Shown here one piece after another: positions 36,701 to 43,225 of a DNA stretch of 43,225 bases (position 1 is its first letter; every line of letters begins with the position of its first letter). The stretch spans positions 1 through 43,225 of the forward strand of contig NZ_NIJM01000035.1 of the NCBI RefSeq assembly GCF_002836945.1. Reading direction: 5' to 3'. The translations under genes and the position numbers were made by a program. Under the pieces are notes generated by a model that saw only the letters and a list, made by a program, of their open reading frames with translations, searched no databases and had not been told where the DNA came from. The DNA is from Shewanella chilikensis (GTDB taxonomy: Bacteria; Pseudomonadota; Gammaproteobacteria; Enterobacterales; Shewanellaceae).

Positions 36701-37002
36701 ATGGCGTGGTGCTGGTGGATTCAATCAACCAGAGGCGCAACAGCGGCGAGTCGTTGGATCAGGCGGTGTTTGAAGGCACTGTCGGCCGTCTGCGCCCTGT
36801 GTTGATGACGGCGCTGACTTCGGCGCTGGGGCTAATCCCCATCTTGATGTCAACCGGTGCCGGTAGTGAGATCCAAAAGCCGCTGGCCGTGGTGGTGATA
36901 GGTGGCCTGCTGAGCTCAACCGCATTGACTCTGCTGGTATTGCCAACCCTGTATCGAGCCCTGTATCTCAAGAGCGACGAGGAGCTGGAAACCTTGGATT
37001 GA
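33796..37002 (+). CDS. RND heavy-metal efflux pump, CzcA-like
   Basis: The 1068-residue inner-membrane transporter has twelve helices with two large periplasmic loops. TM4 reads A-I-A-I-G-M-L-V-D419-G-S-V-V-M-V-E426-N. D419 and E426 match the proton-relay acids of CzcA, but the first Asp of the D-F-G motif is replaced (AIG), so the metal cannot be named with confidence. The Met triad of CusA does not seem to be present (INLRVTLAP), which argues against copper. A charged insert of about 30 residues (434-463, with HQDQ...DPYHGEEDQHRG) lengthens the cytosolic loop after TM4. It exports divalent metal, probably Zn, Co or Cd, using protons. Confidence 0.9.
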   Translation: MLQSLIDWAIRNRFLVLLALIVVLVVGVFALPKLNLDAFPDVTNVQVTVNTEAEGLAAEEVEKLISYPVESSMYSLPAVTEVRSLSRTGLSIVTVVFEEGTDIYFARQQVFEQLATAKEMIPDGVGVPEIGPNTSGLGQIYQYILRAEPDSNIGADELRSLNDYLVKLLLMPVGGVTDVLSFGGDVRQYQVRVDPNRLLAYGLSMSQLEQALNANNRNAGGWFMPNGQEQLVVRGYGLLPAGQAGLDAIGRIPVSEYQGTPVTVADLAEVGFGSEIRVGAVTMTRRDDHGEAKALGEVVAGVVLKRMGANTKATIDDIAEREQLISQALPEGVTFEVFYDQADLVTKAVTTVRDALLLAFMFIVVILALFLVNVRATLLVLLSIPVSILLALLVMSYLGMSANLMSLGGLAIAIGMLVDGSVVMVENIFKHLSEPDRRHQDQARQRSDGEEDPYHGEEDQHRGSIAMRVWQAAKEVCSPVFFATAIIIVVFAPLFALQGVEGKLFQPMAVSIILAMISALLVALLVVPALAVYLFRKGVTFRQSPVLAPLERAYRPLLQKVLTSPGKVGLVAVVMLGMSLSLLPRLGTEFVPELEEGTINLRVTLAPTASLETSLDVAPKLEALLLEFPEVEYALSRIGAPELGGDPEPVSNIEIYIGLKPLDEWASADSRAELQRLMEQKLSVFPGLLLTFSQPIATRVDELLSGVKAQLAIKLFGPDLDVLAEKGEQLSKLVAQVPGAVDVSLEQITGEAQLVVRPNNAILGRYGISVDEVMSLVSTGIGGSSAGQVIDGNARYDINLRLASRFRQSPDAIADLRLVATNGAQVRLGEVADVSIEMAPPNIRRDDVQRRVVVQANVSGRDMGSVVQDIYNLVPEVQLPPGYTVMVGGQYENQQRAQQRLSMVVPISVALIALLLYFSFGSIKQVALIMANVPLALIGGVLALWLSGTYLSVPSSIGFITLFGVAVLNGVVLVDSINQRRNSGESLDQAVFEGTVGRLRPVLMTALTSALGLIPILMSTGAGSEIQKPLAVVVIGGLLSSTALTLLVLPTLYRALYLKSDEELETLD

Positions 37003-37081
37003 TGGGACGATGACGCGCCTTGAGTGGAAGATGAGAGCCGCTTTGGGTTATGGCCGGACTGCCTACCTGGCCTGCGTCTAA

Positions 37082-37125
37082 GGCCTGCCGCTTTACGGTA
37101 GGCCAGGGCAGGGATGCCCGCTTTT
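37082..37125 (+). terminator. Tandem hairpins after the pump gene
   Basis: GGCCTGCCG/CGGTAGGCC (37082-37104, one G-T pair) is followed by GGGCA/TGCCC (37106-37119) and GCTTTT. The second has a short T tract. They lie between the convergent czcA-like and tetR genes. Confidence 0.5.
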
Positions 37126-37185
37126 AAAAGGAAAGTATGCCGGGGAACTGCTTTTTGCTGCGGCTTTGAACACCAATTACAGGGT

Positions 37186-37767
37186 TCAGATCTTATCGGC
37201 GCCGAGCATGCGTTGCAGCAGTTGGCTTAGCCTGGTTATTGTTTCTTGTGGTGTGGCATGGCCGCAGGCCACGGCACTGGCGACTTCATTGATGGCGCCA
37301 TGTATGGCCCAGCACAGCAGTTTACTTTGTGGGGTTGGCAAATTGAGGTAATCGGCAAAGAGTTCGCTGTAGAAATCGGTGAAGAAGTCGCGAATATCTG
37401 TGGTGATATTCTGATACTCGGGATAGCCGCGCAGCGCCGCAACTATCGCCTCATACTCGGGGCCGCAGCGTACGGCGCAGTCCAGATAGGCACGGCAGAC
37501 CAGAGTGCATAGCTCTGCCAGTGAGGTTTTTTGCTCCGCTTCGGCTTGTTTCACCGCCTCGACAAATTGACTGTCGTAGTGGCGGTACATCTGTGCCAAC
37601 AATCCTTGTCGGGTGGTGAAGTGGCGATAGGTCAAAGGCTTGGTTACTCCTGCTCTTTGAGCCAGAGTGTTCAAGGTCAGCGCATCGGTACCGGCTTCGC
37701 GGACAATCTCACAGGCAACTTCGAGCAACTGTTCCCGGCGTTGATCTTTGAACATTCTCTTCTTCAC
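37186..37767 (-). CDS. TetR-family transcriptional regulator
   Basis: The 193-residue protein has a TetR N-terminal helix-turn-helix (about 12-60: REQLLEVACEIVREAG, then TLNTLAQRAGVTKPLTYRHF) and an unassigned helical ligand domain. It probably binds the two GTTAC palindromes upstream of the neighbouring AhpD-like gene, though this is an inference. A terminator (37801-37832) separates it from that gene, so it may have its own promoter. The ligand is unknown. Confidence 0.88.
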   Translation of the reverse strand: MKKRMFKDQRREQLLEVACEIVREAGTDALTLNTLAQRAGVTKPLTYRHFTTRQGLLAQMYRHYDSQFVEAVKQAEAEQKTSLAELCTLVCRAYLDCAVRCGPEYEAIVAALRGYPEYQNITTDIRDFFTDFYSELFADYLNLPTPQSKLLCWAIHGAINEVASAVACGHATPQETITRLSQLLQRMLGADKI

Positions 37768-37800
37768 GTATCCCCCACAGATAGCTGGTTGAATTTAAAT

Positions 37801-37832
37801 TGAAAAAGCGGCAATGCATCGCATTGTCGCTT
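37801..37832 (-). terminator. Intrinsic terminator after the AhpD-like gene
   Basis: A 12-bp stem (37806-37817 with 37821-37832, one G-T wobble) with loop ATC is followed on the minus strand by GCTTTTTC. It lies 9 bases past the stop at 37841. Confidence 0.75.
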
Positions 37833-37840
37833 CTCTTTTG

Positions 37841-38392
37841 TCACTCAGTATAGGGTTGCAGTGGAACCTTTGGAAAGTCGATTTTCGGCTGCACTGTATT
37901 GTTGACCCAGTTGCTGAAGTTATTCAGACCACTCCAGGCGCAGACCTGCATCACCTTGGCCTCACTGATCCCGGCATCCAGACAGGCCGTTAGCAAGGAG
38001 TCAGGCAACTTGCCTCTGTGTTGCAGTAGTGCCAGGGCGACATCCAGCAGCAACTGATCTTCGTTGTTATCGGCCTTGCCTTGCTGCGCCTTGATACAGG
38101 CATCGGGGCTGAGTCCGGCACGTTTCCCGGAAAAACTATGGCCGCTGACACAGTATTCGCAGCCATTATAGTTGGCAACCGCCAGAGAGATCATCTCCCG
38201 TTGGGCCAGGCTCAGCAGACTGTGTTCTTCCAGATTGGCCTCAAACTCCAGATAGCCCTTCATGACCGCACCATTTATGCCCAGAGCCGAATAGAAGTTG
38301 GGGATCATGCCGTAACGACTCTTGATCTCCTGCAATATGGGTTTGGCCAGTTCATCGGCATTGTCCAGAGTGCACTTGGTTAACCTTTCCAC
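37841..38392 (-). CDS. AhpD-like carboxymuconolactone decarboxylase-family protein
   Basis: The 183-residue protein has the AhpD core motif: E66, then C78-x-x-C81 and H85 (NGCEYCVSGHSF). These residues form the thiol relay of alkylhydroperoxidase-type proteins, which act as disulfide reductants or peroxidases. Several helices surround it. A TetR gene follows and two operator-like palindromes precede it, so it is likely induced by a small molecule or oxidant. The true substrate is unknown. Confidence 0.82.
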   Translation of the reverse strand: MERLTKCTLDNADELAKPILQEIKSRYGMIPNFYSALGINGAVMKGYLEFEANLEEHSLLSLAQREMISLAVANYNGCEYCVSGHSFSGKRAGLSPDACIKAQQGKADNNEDQLLLDVALALLQHRGKLPDSLLTACLDAGISEAKVMQVCAWSGLNNFSNWVNNTVQPKIDFPKVPLQPYTE

Positions 38393-38485
38393 ACTAAAAC
38401 TCCTGTTGTTGTTATTGGCCGTTTACGGCTAGGGCGCAACGGCAAAAAAATACCAAGCTGTGCCGGTCGGCTGCTTTGCCTGTCC

Positions 38486-38545
38486 TTGAAACGGACGGCC
38501 TCGAAACGGATGCTCTTGAAACAGATACCCTTGAAACAACATTCA
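38486..38545. repeat. 15-bp tandem repeat, four degenerate copies
   Basis: Copies start at 38486, 38501, 38516 and 38531, each beginning T(T/C)GAAAC. The second and third show the pattern TYGAAACRGATRCYC; the fourth is degenerate at its end. They lie in the leader of the AhpD-like gene. Confidence 0.75.
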
Positions 38546-38564
38546 CCGACACTTTGCTGAATAA

Positions 38565-38606
38565 GTTACTTATAGTAACAAGCGCAAAGTTACCATTGGT
38601 AACTTT
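38565..38606. promoter_or_regulatory. Two palindromic operators GTTACY-N3-RGTAAC
   Basis: GTTACTTATAGTAAC (38565-38579) and a perfect 21-bp palindrome around GTTACCATTGGTAAC (38586-38606) share the same half-site. Their centres are 24 bases apart. Two spaced palindromes are typical of TetR or HxlR operators. The TetR gene at 37186-37767 is the nearest regulator. Confidence 0.65.
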
Positions 38607-38933
38607 TGTTTGCAATCTTTAGCTAGCTTGTTTTTCAAACAAGGTTTGAGACATTGACCATGACCCCTTGCCGGATATCACTGATTTTGCTGTTGGCCAA
38701 TCAATTGCACTCTATGGGTAATATGGCGTCATCCCGGGGGAGGGCAGATCACACTTGGTGGCATCGAACTGTAACTGAGTGTTTTATAAGCGATATTATT
38801 TTTGCGTTTCCGTTAGAATTGCCCTTCCTCGTCCGAAAAGGAGGCTCGGCCGCCGGCTTAAGCAGGTGTTTACTGAATGTCTGCTATTGGGGGAAGGAAG
38901 AGATATTTGCTAATGACTCAAGGAATATGAGAG

Positions 38934-41900
38934 ATGTTGGACGTATTAAAAAACAAGCTTGAAGCCCTCACCCGCCCCAATACAGACAAGTTACTGCTAG
39001 ACGCTTGCCGGATTATCGACGAGCAGCAAACCGGTTTGGCACAAGCCGTCAGTCAGTATATTTTGAGCGGTGAACCTGTGGCGTGTCTGTCGCAGCTCCA
39101 GCAGCTCAGTGCCGGAGAAACACTGGCGCGGCCGGGTGTGTCCTATGGTTACGGACAAAATGATGAACGCTTGGTTCAGGCCCGTGATGCCATTAACCGG
39201 TTTGTGGCAACCGGTGCCTGTAATGAAGCGGCCGTTATGCGCCGTCTCGGCTTGGTGTGTCATGCCTGCAACCCCGACATAAGCATCTACGGCGTGCAAA
39301 ACAGCTCGAGCGGCTGGCTCAATGGCGTGCTGATGCTGTTCAAAGAGTTGGCGGAAGAGTATTACGGTTGCCGTTTGGCGGGCAAAGATCTGCCCAGTCG
39401 TGACTATCTGGCCTCGCTGGTTGCGCAATATGAACACCCGCCCCATGAGCTGGAAGCCTTTATTCTTGAAGGTTCTGACTCTTATTATCACGATACTTTC
39501 CGCACCGCGCTGAGGAAGAGAACCGACTGGCTCAAGCTCAGTGAAGATCCTGAATATCTGCAGCTGTTGAAACAGTTGCATTTCAGCGGCCGTGAAACCT
39601 TTTGTGCTTTGCTTAATAAAGCCTGTCAGACCCTGTCACCGGCGCAGCTGCCGCTGGTCATGGCGTTGGCCGCCGATGGTTCGGCGACTGTCCGTGAAGA
39701 GGCCCTGAAACTGCTGAAAAAAAGCTCGCAACAAGAGCTGCTGGCGTTTCTGGAGCGGGAATTTCCGGCGGCCAAGGCTGCTACCCGTGGCCACTGGCTG
39801 GTTGTGGCCGGCCGCTATCCTGAAGCGACCCCCTTGCTGCAGCGCTGGCACAGTGAAGAGAAATCCGCCACGGTGAAAACGGCACTGGCGAAAATGCTGG
39901 ATAACACGACCCGGCAGCAACAGAGTGAGCCGTTCAGCTGGGACATTCCGGCCGTTGCGGCCATTGATAATAACGTCAAAGTGCCTGAAGAATGGCTCGG
40001 TCTGTGTGAAAAGCAGTTGGCTAAAGAGATCAAAGAGTTCGAAGAAGATATTGCTGCAGCGGAGCACCCAGATGCCCCCAGCTACCTAAAAAGTTTTTTG
40101 GCCGACTACCGGAAAAGTCTGCAGCAGTGGCAGCAGATCAGCAGTACCAAGCTGCAAGCGGCGCTGATGGACCTCGAAAGAGGCCGGCAATCATCTCTGC
40201 CAGGGTTTTATTCTCTGATCAGCCACGCCGATCTCGACGAACACCCCAAGGCCTGTCTAAGGCTGATTTTGCGGATGGAACGCCATGAGCTCTCCTGCCA
40301 TTCCTGGGAGCATATGCTGGGTCAGGAACATATTCTGAGAAGTCTGCAGGGGATGACGGATTTACGACAACTCTTGAGCCTGTGCAACCAAGAGAATCAA
40401 CCCGCCGCGGCCTTGATTGAAGCCCTGTTTGGCTACGAAGGCCGGGAAGATGACTGGTTGCCGGCCGCCTGTGAACAACTGCTGATCTGGCCCTTCTTTG
40501 CCGAAAACCCCGACTATATAGAGCATGGTCTCAATGGCCGGGTGCTCAATGGAACCTATCGACACGATGCCAATCAGGTATTGATACAGACCTTGGCGAT
40601 TCTGGCCGAATTTCCCAAGCTGCCGCAACACTGGCAAAGGAAGGTTCATGAACATGCCTTCAATGGCCGCAAAGCTATACAGGCGGCGGCTCAGTACTGC
40701 GCCGAACGCCACGGCGCCGATATCAGCCTTATCACTCCCGAGCTGGCCTCCGGCAGCAAGGATAACCGGGTGCTGGCCGCCACTTGGCTGGGTCGCCTCA
40801 AGGCGGCTTCGGCGCAGGAGGCATTGAGCCAGGCGCTGAATAAAGAGAAAGATATGCCAACCCGGGTAGTGTTGCTGGAAGCCTTGTTGCAAACCGGCGC
40901 CGATATCAGCCAGTTTCTCGGCAAGGAAGCGCTGCTGGCTGAAGCCAAGGCCGGCCTTAAAAAGGCGCCACCCAAGTCCATGGATTGGTTCCCGCGTGAA
41001 TCGCTGCTCGCATGCCGTTTTGAAGACGGCAGCCCGGTCGAACCCGAACTTGTGTTCTGGTGGGTAGTCTTGGCGGTGAAACTCAAGCAGCCTCAGGGCA
41101 ACCCATTGCTGAGTCACTATCTGTCGCTGCTGGATAGTGAAAGCCGTCAGCGCCTGGGGCATTTTATTCTGGCGGCATTTATCGCCCAGGATACAAGTGG
41201 TCCTTCGGATGATGAGGCATTGGAATATGCCAAGGCGCATCAGCAGCAGACCTTTCAATCTTATCAGCATTGGGCCAAATACGACTGGGGTCAGGAGTAT
41301 CAACACAAGACCCTTGAGGATGCGTTTCAGGCCTGCTTTGCCGAGAAAAAGAATGAGCTCCAGGGCTCGGCCATCAAAGACAAGGGGATGTTGGCCCTGA
41401 TCGCTGGCGGCGATGCGCAAACCCTGCTGGGCATGATCCAACCCTTTATGAAGAAGCGCTATGAGCGGCGGGCACAGATAGAGGCCATGTTGCAGGCCTT
41501 GGCCAACTCGGACGATCCTGTGGCGATTCAGTTTCTGCTGAGTATTTCGCGGCGTTATCGTACCAACTCGGTGCAGGAGTTGGCACGGGCGCAAGTCAGT
41601 CAAATTGCGGCCCGTAACGGCTGGACTCAGGATGAGCTGGCGGATCGCACTGTGCAGACGGCCGGGCTCGAACATCTGACCCAGCCCAGCCCGTTTGAAT
41701 TCGGCAGCCGTACTTTGGCGCTGGCACTCGGGGACGACCTCAAGCTGAGATTGCTCAACGAAGAGGGCAAGCTGCTCAAGAGCCTGCCACAACCTCGGCA
41801 GACAGACAACGAAGGCGATATTGCCGAAGTGAAAAAATGGTTCAGCAACTGCAAGAAAGAACTCAAGCAGGTGGTTGAACAGCAAAGTGCCAGATTGTAT

Positions 41901-42611
41901 GAGGCCATGGTCACAGAGCGGCATTGGCTCGCCGCAGACTGGCAGCAATACCTGCATCAGCATCCGGTCATGTATCGCCTGTTGCAGCGCACCCTCTGGC
42001 AGGTGGAGATTGATGGTCAATGGCAAACCTTCAGACCCACGGAAGACGGCGCCTTTATCGATATTGACGATGAAGAGCTGCAACTGCCCGCTGCGGCGAG
42101 TATACGCCTGGTGAGCGGTAACCTGTTACCGGAGGCAGCGCTGGATGCCTGGCGTTCACATCTCAAGGATTACAAGGTCAAGCCGCTGTTCGAGCAACTG
42201 CGAAGTGCCGAAGTGACGCTAACTGAAGACCAGGAGGCACTCAATGACCTGCGCGGCCGGATGACCGACTGCTATACCCTGCGTGGCCTGTTGACCAAGA
42301 AAGGTTATCAGCGCGGTGAAGCGGAAGACGGCGGTTTCTTTGATCACTACTTCAAGCGTTTCGATACCCTGGGGCTGAGAGTGGAGTTCGGCTTCAGCGG
42401 TAACTGCGTGCCGGAAGAAAACGAGGCCGCCGCCATCTATGACATTAAGGTCATGGAGCGGACCAATCCCCGCGGCCGTTATGCCCGCTACCGTCAACTG
42501 CCGTTGGCCGAGGTGCCGGTCAACCTGCTCAATGCCATCGCCGTTGACTATCGTGAAGTCGGCGACAAGTGTGTGGCAGATCCTGACTGGGAATCGAAAC
42601 TGCCCTGGTAA
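38934..42611 (+). CDS. DUF4132 protein, MolR/YehI-like
   Basis: The 1225-residue cytosolic protein starts after AAGGAATATGAGAG. It has no signal peptide or transmembrane helix. The first 900 residues are mainly alpha-helical, with HEAT-like helical pairs (LVMALAADGSATVREEALKLLKK; NRVLAATWLGRLKAASAQEALSQALN). The C-terminal 250 residues resemble the DUF4132 domain (…DALRSHLKDYKVKPLFEQL-type segment, EFGFSGNCVPEENEAAAIYDIKV). In E. coli YehI (MolR) is followed by AAA ATPase YehL and other yeh genes; here the next gene is also a MoxR-like ATPase 66 bases away, so the same module is likely. Its function is unknown; it may work with the ATPase as a chaperone or defence-type complex. Confidence 0.8.
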   Translation: MLDVLKNKLEALTRPNTDKLLLDACRIIDEQQTGLAQAVSQYILSGEPVACLSQLQQLSAGETLARPGVSYGYGQNDERLVQARDAINRFVATGACNEAAVMRRLGLVCHACNPDISIYGVQNSSSGWLNGVLMLFKELAEEYYGCRLAGKDLPSRDYLASLVAQYEHPPHELEAFILEGSDSYYHDTFRTALRKRTDWLKLSEDPEYLQLLKQLHFSGRETFCALLNKACQTLSPAQLPLVMALAADGSATVREEALKLLKKSSQQELLAFLEREFPAAKAATRGHWLVVAGRYPEATPLLQRWHSEEKSATVKTALAKMLDNTTRQQQSEPFSWDIPAVAAIDNNVKVPEEWLGLCEKQLAKEIKEFEEDIAAAEHPDAPSYLKSFLADYRKSLQQWQQISSTKLQAALMDLERGRQSSLPGFYSLISHADLDEHPKACLRLILRMERHELSCHSWEHMLGQEHILRSLQGMTDLRQLLSLCNQENQPAAALIEALFGYEGREDDWLPAACEQLLIWPFFAENPDYIEHGLNGRVLNGTYRHDANQVLIQTLAILAEFPKLPQHWQRKVHEHAFNGRKAIQAAAQYCAERHGADISLITPELASGSKDNRVLAATWLGRLKAASAQEALSQALNKEKDMPTRVVLLEALLQTGADISQFLGKEALLAEAKAGLKKAPPKSMDWFPRESLLACRFEDGSPVEPELVFWWVVLAVKLKQPQGNPLLSHYLSLLDSESRQRLGHFILAAFIAQDTSGPSDDEALEYAKAHQQQTFQSYQHWAKYDWGQEYQHKTLEDAFQACFAEKKNELQGSAIKDKGMLALIAGGDAQTLLGMIQPFMKKRYERRAQIEAMLQALANSDDPVAIQFLLSISRRYRTNSVQELARAQVSQIAARNGWTQDELADRTVQTAGLEHLTQPSPFEFGSRTLALALGDDLKLRLLNEEGKLLKSLPQPRQTDNEGDIAEVKKWFSNCKKELKQVVEQQSARLYEAMVTERHWLAADWQQYLHQHPVMYRLLQRTLWQVEIDGQWQTFRPTEDGAFIDIDDEELQLPAAASIRLVSGNLLPEAALDAWRSHLKDYKVKPLFEQLRSAEVTLTEDQEALNDLRGRMTDCYTLRGLLTKKGYQRGEAEDGGFFDHYFKRFDTLGLRVEFGFSGNCVPEENEAAAIYDIKVMERTNPRGRYARYRQLPLAEVPVNLLNAIAVDYREVGDKCVADPDWESKLPW

Positions 42612-42677
42612 AGGTCGATAACGGATGGATTAGGCTGCTGCCTTGGCAGTGACAGCCAATAAGGAGAAGCAAACAGG

Positions 42678-43180
42678 ATGGAACAAGTCATTCGGGCTCA
42701 TGCCGAGCAGCGTTATCGGGATGAACTGCAACGCTTGATGGCGGCCGACAAGGGGGTTATTCCACCGGGTTGGGCCATGTCGGCCGGGGCGGTGCGACGT
42801 TTTATCTGCGGCGATGCGGCGCTTGATATCAGCCGCAAATACTACGGGGAAGATGCCCTGGTGGAGCGGGCCATTGTCAGCCTGATGGGCAACAACGGCC
42901 TGATGCTGGTCGGTGAACCCGGTACTGCCAAGTCGATGCTTTCTGAGCTATTGAGCGCCGCCATCAGCGGCAGCAGTGAGTATCTCATTCAGGGCACAGC
43001 AGGCACTACGGAGGAGCAGCTCAAGTACAGCTGGAACTTTGCCCTGTTGCTGTCCGGTGGCCCCAGTCTGGAAGCCCTGCTGAAAAGCCCCGTCTATCAG
43101 GCGATGGAGCAGGGCAAGCTGGTGCGTATCGAAGAGATCACCCGCTGCCCGCAGGAGGTGCAGGATGTGCTGATCTCGCT
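42678..43180 (+). CDS. MoxR-type AAA+ ATPase, 5' part only
   Basis: The frame starts at ATG 42678 and is open for about 168 codons until it runs into adapter sequence at 43181. Marks are Walker A GEPGTAKS, the Q-G-T-A-G-T-T-E-E-Q pore region, and Walker B-like LVRIEEI followed by TRCPQEVQDVLISL, which is the usual MoxR/RavA order (sensor and lid domains are missing). MoxR ATPases act as chaperones for vWA-domain partner proteins or metal-centre assembly. It follows the DUF4132 gene and should be its operon partner. The true gene is about twice as long. Confidence 0.85.
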
Positions 43181-43225
43181 AAGTCGGAGGCCAAGCGGTC
43201 TTAGGAAGACAATTCGTATCCGCAA
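43181..43225. other. Sequencing adapter and index, not genomic
   Basis: Positions 43181-43212 match the 32-base MGI/BGI library adapter (starts AAGTCGGAGGCCAAGC, ends TTAGGAAGACAA). The next 10 bases (TTCGTATCCG) fit a barcode, and the final CAA begins the other adapter arm. The reading frame of the ATPase is ordinary up to 43180 and meaningless after it. Confidence 0.92.

Larger units (their letters stand above)
38393..38933. other. Gene-poor region with repeats and operators
   Basis: About 540 bases separate the AhpD-like gene and the DUF4132 gene. It holds the 15-bp tandem repeat and two GTTAC palindromes described separately. The remaining frame at 38654-38962 has no coding signal and overlaps the DUF4132 start, so it is not called. 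Confidence 0.6.

Noticed and set aside
38486..38545. Possible CRISPR-like array
   Set aside because: The unit is only 15 bp with no spacers and no cas genes; it is a simple tandem repeat.
38654..38962. 102-codon frame before the DUF4132 gene
   Set aside because: It overlaps the well-supported DUF4132 start and has no coding-like composition.

Overview
The window looks like one whole short-read contig from a Shewanella chromosome, probably the S. algae group, at roughly 52-53 % GC by eye. The genus call rests on two things. One is a complete dmsEFABGH-type extracellular DMSO respiration cluster (decaheme cytochrome, MtrB-type barrel, molybdoenzyme, Fe-S subunit, chaperone, DmsH-like protein). 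The other is the gammaproteobacterial core block rpmE / priA / argS-ftsN / hslVU. Both ends look like contig ends. Bases 2-97 read as the C-terminal tail of an IS4-like transposase. The last 45 bases (43181-43225) match an MGI/BGI sequencing adapter plus a 10-base index, so the final gene is cut by library sequence, not by biology.

Layout. 1-800: transposase tail, terminators, a MazG/PRA-PH-like nucleotide pyrophosphohydrolase. 850-4000: an OmpR-type response regulator and a TPR-containing histidine kinase, preceded by a nested inverted repeat. 4289-7744: a large secreted subtilase with two P domains, two Ig-like repeats and a PKD domain. Its promoter shares TGTAT-type repeats with the two-component promoter, so the two may form one regulatory unit. 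7814-16849: housekeeping block (hslU, hslV behind a clear sigma-32 promoter, ftsN, argS, dedA, priA, a FimV-like protein, rpmE). 17065-19957: a broken polymorphic toxin (type 15, HxxD DNase family) carrying a nonsense codon at its start, a frameshift and an internal stop, next to an intact GAD/DUF1851 immunity gene. 19958-20981: a gene-free stretch, very AT-rich in its second half, with a CRP/EtrA-like site. 20982-28359: the dms cluster. 28378-29819: a divergent BCCP paralogue without accC, aroQ, arfB. 29990-31104: small proteins (STAS/SpoIIAA-like, a DUF3012 lipoprotein, a His/Cys-rich secreted protein). 31378-37002: an RND metal efflux pump (czcCBA-like) behind a MerR-type promoter. 37186-38392: a TetR regulator and an AhpD-like protein with two matching palindromic operators upstream. 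38934-43180: a DUF4132 (MolR/YehI-like) protein and the start of a MoxR-type AAA+ ATPase.

How it works together. The dms genes make a route from periplasm to cell surface: the decaheme cytochrome sits in the barrel and passes electrons to a surface DmsAB enzyme, and DmsG/TorD matures DmsA. The czc genes form a tripartite metal exporter with a periplasmic His-rich partner. The toxin locus has lost its weapon and kept its shield. No CRISPR array, tRNA, rRNA or prophage was seen.
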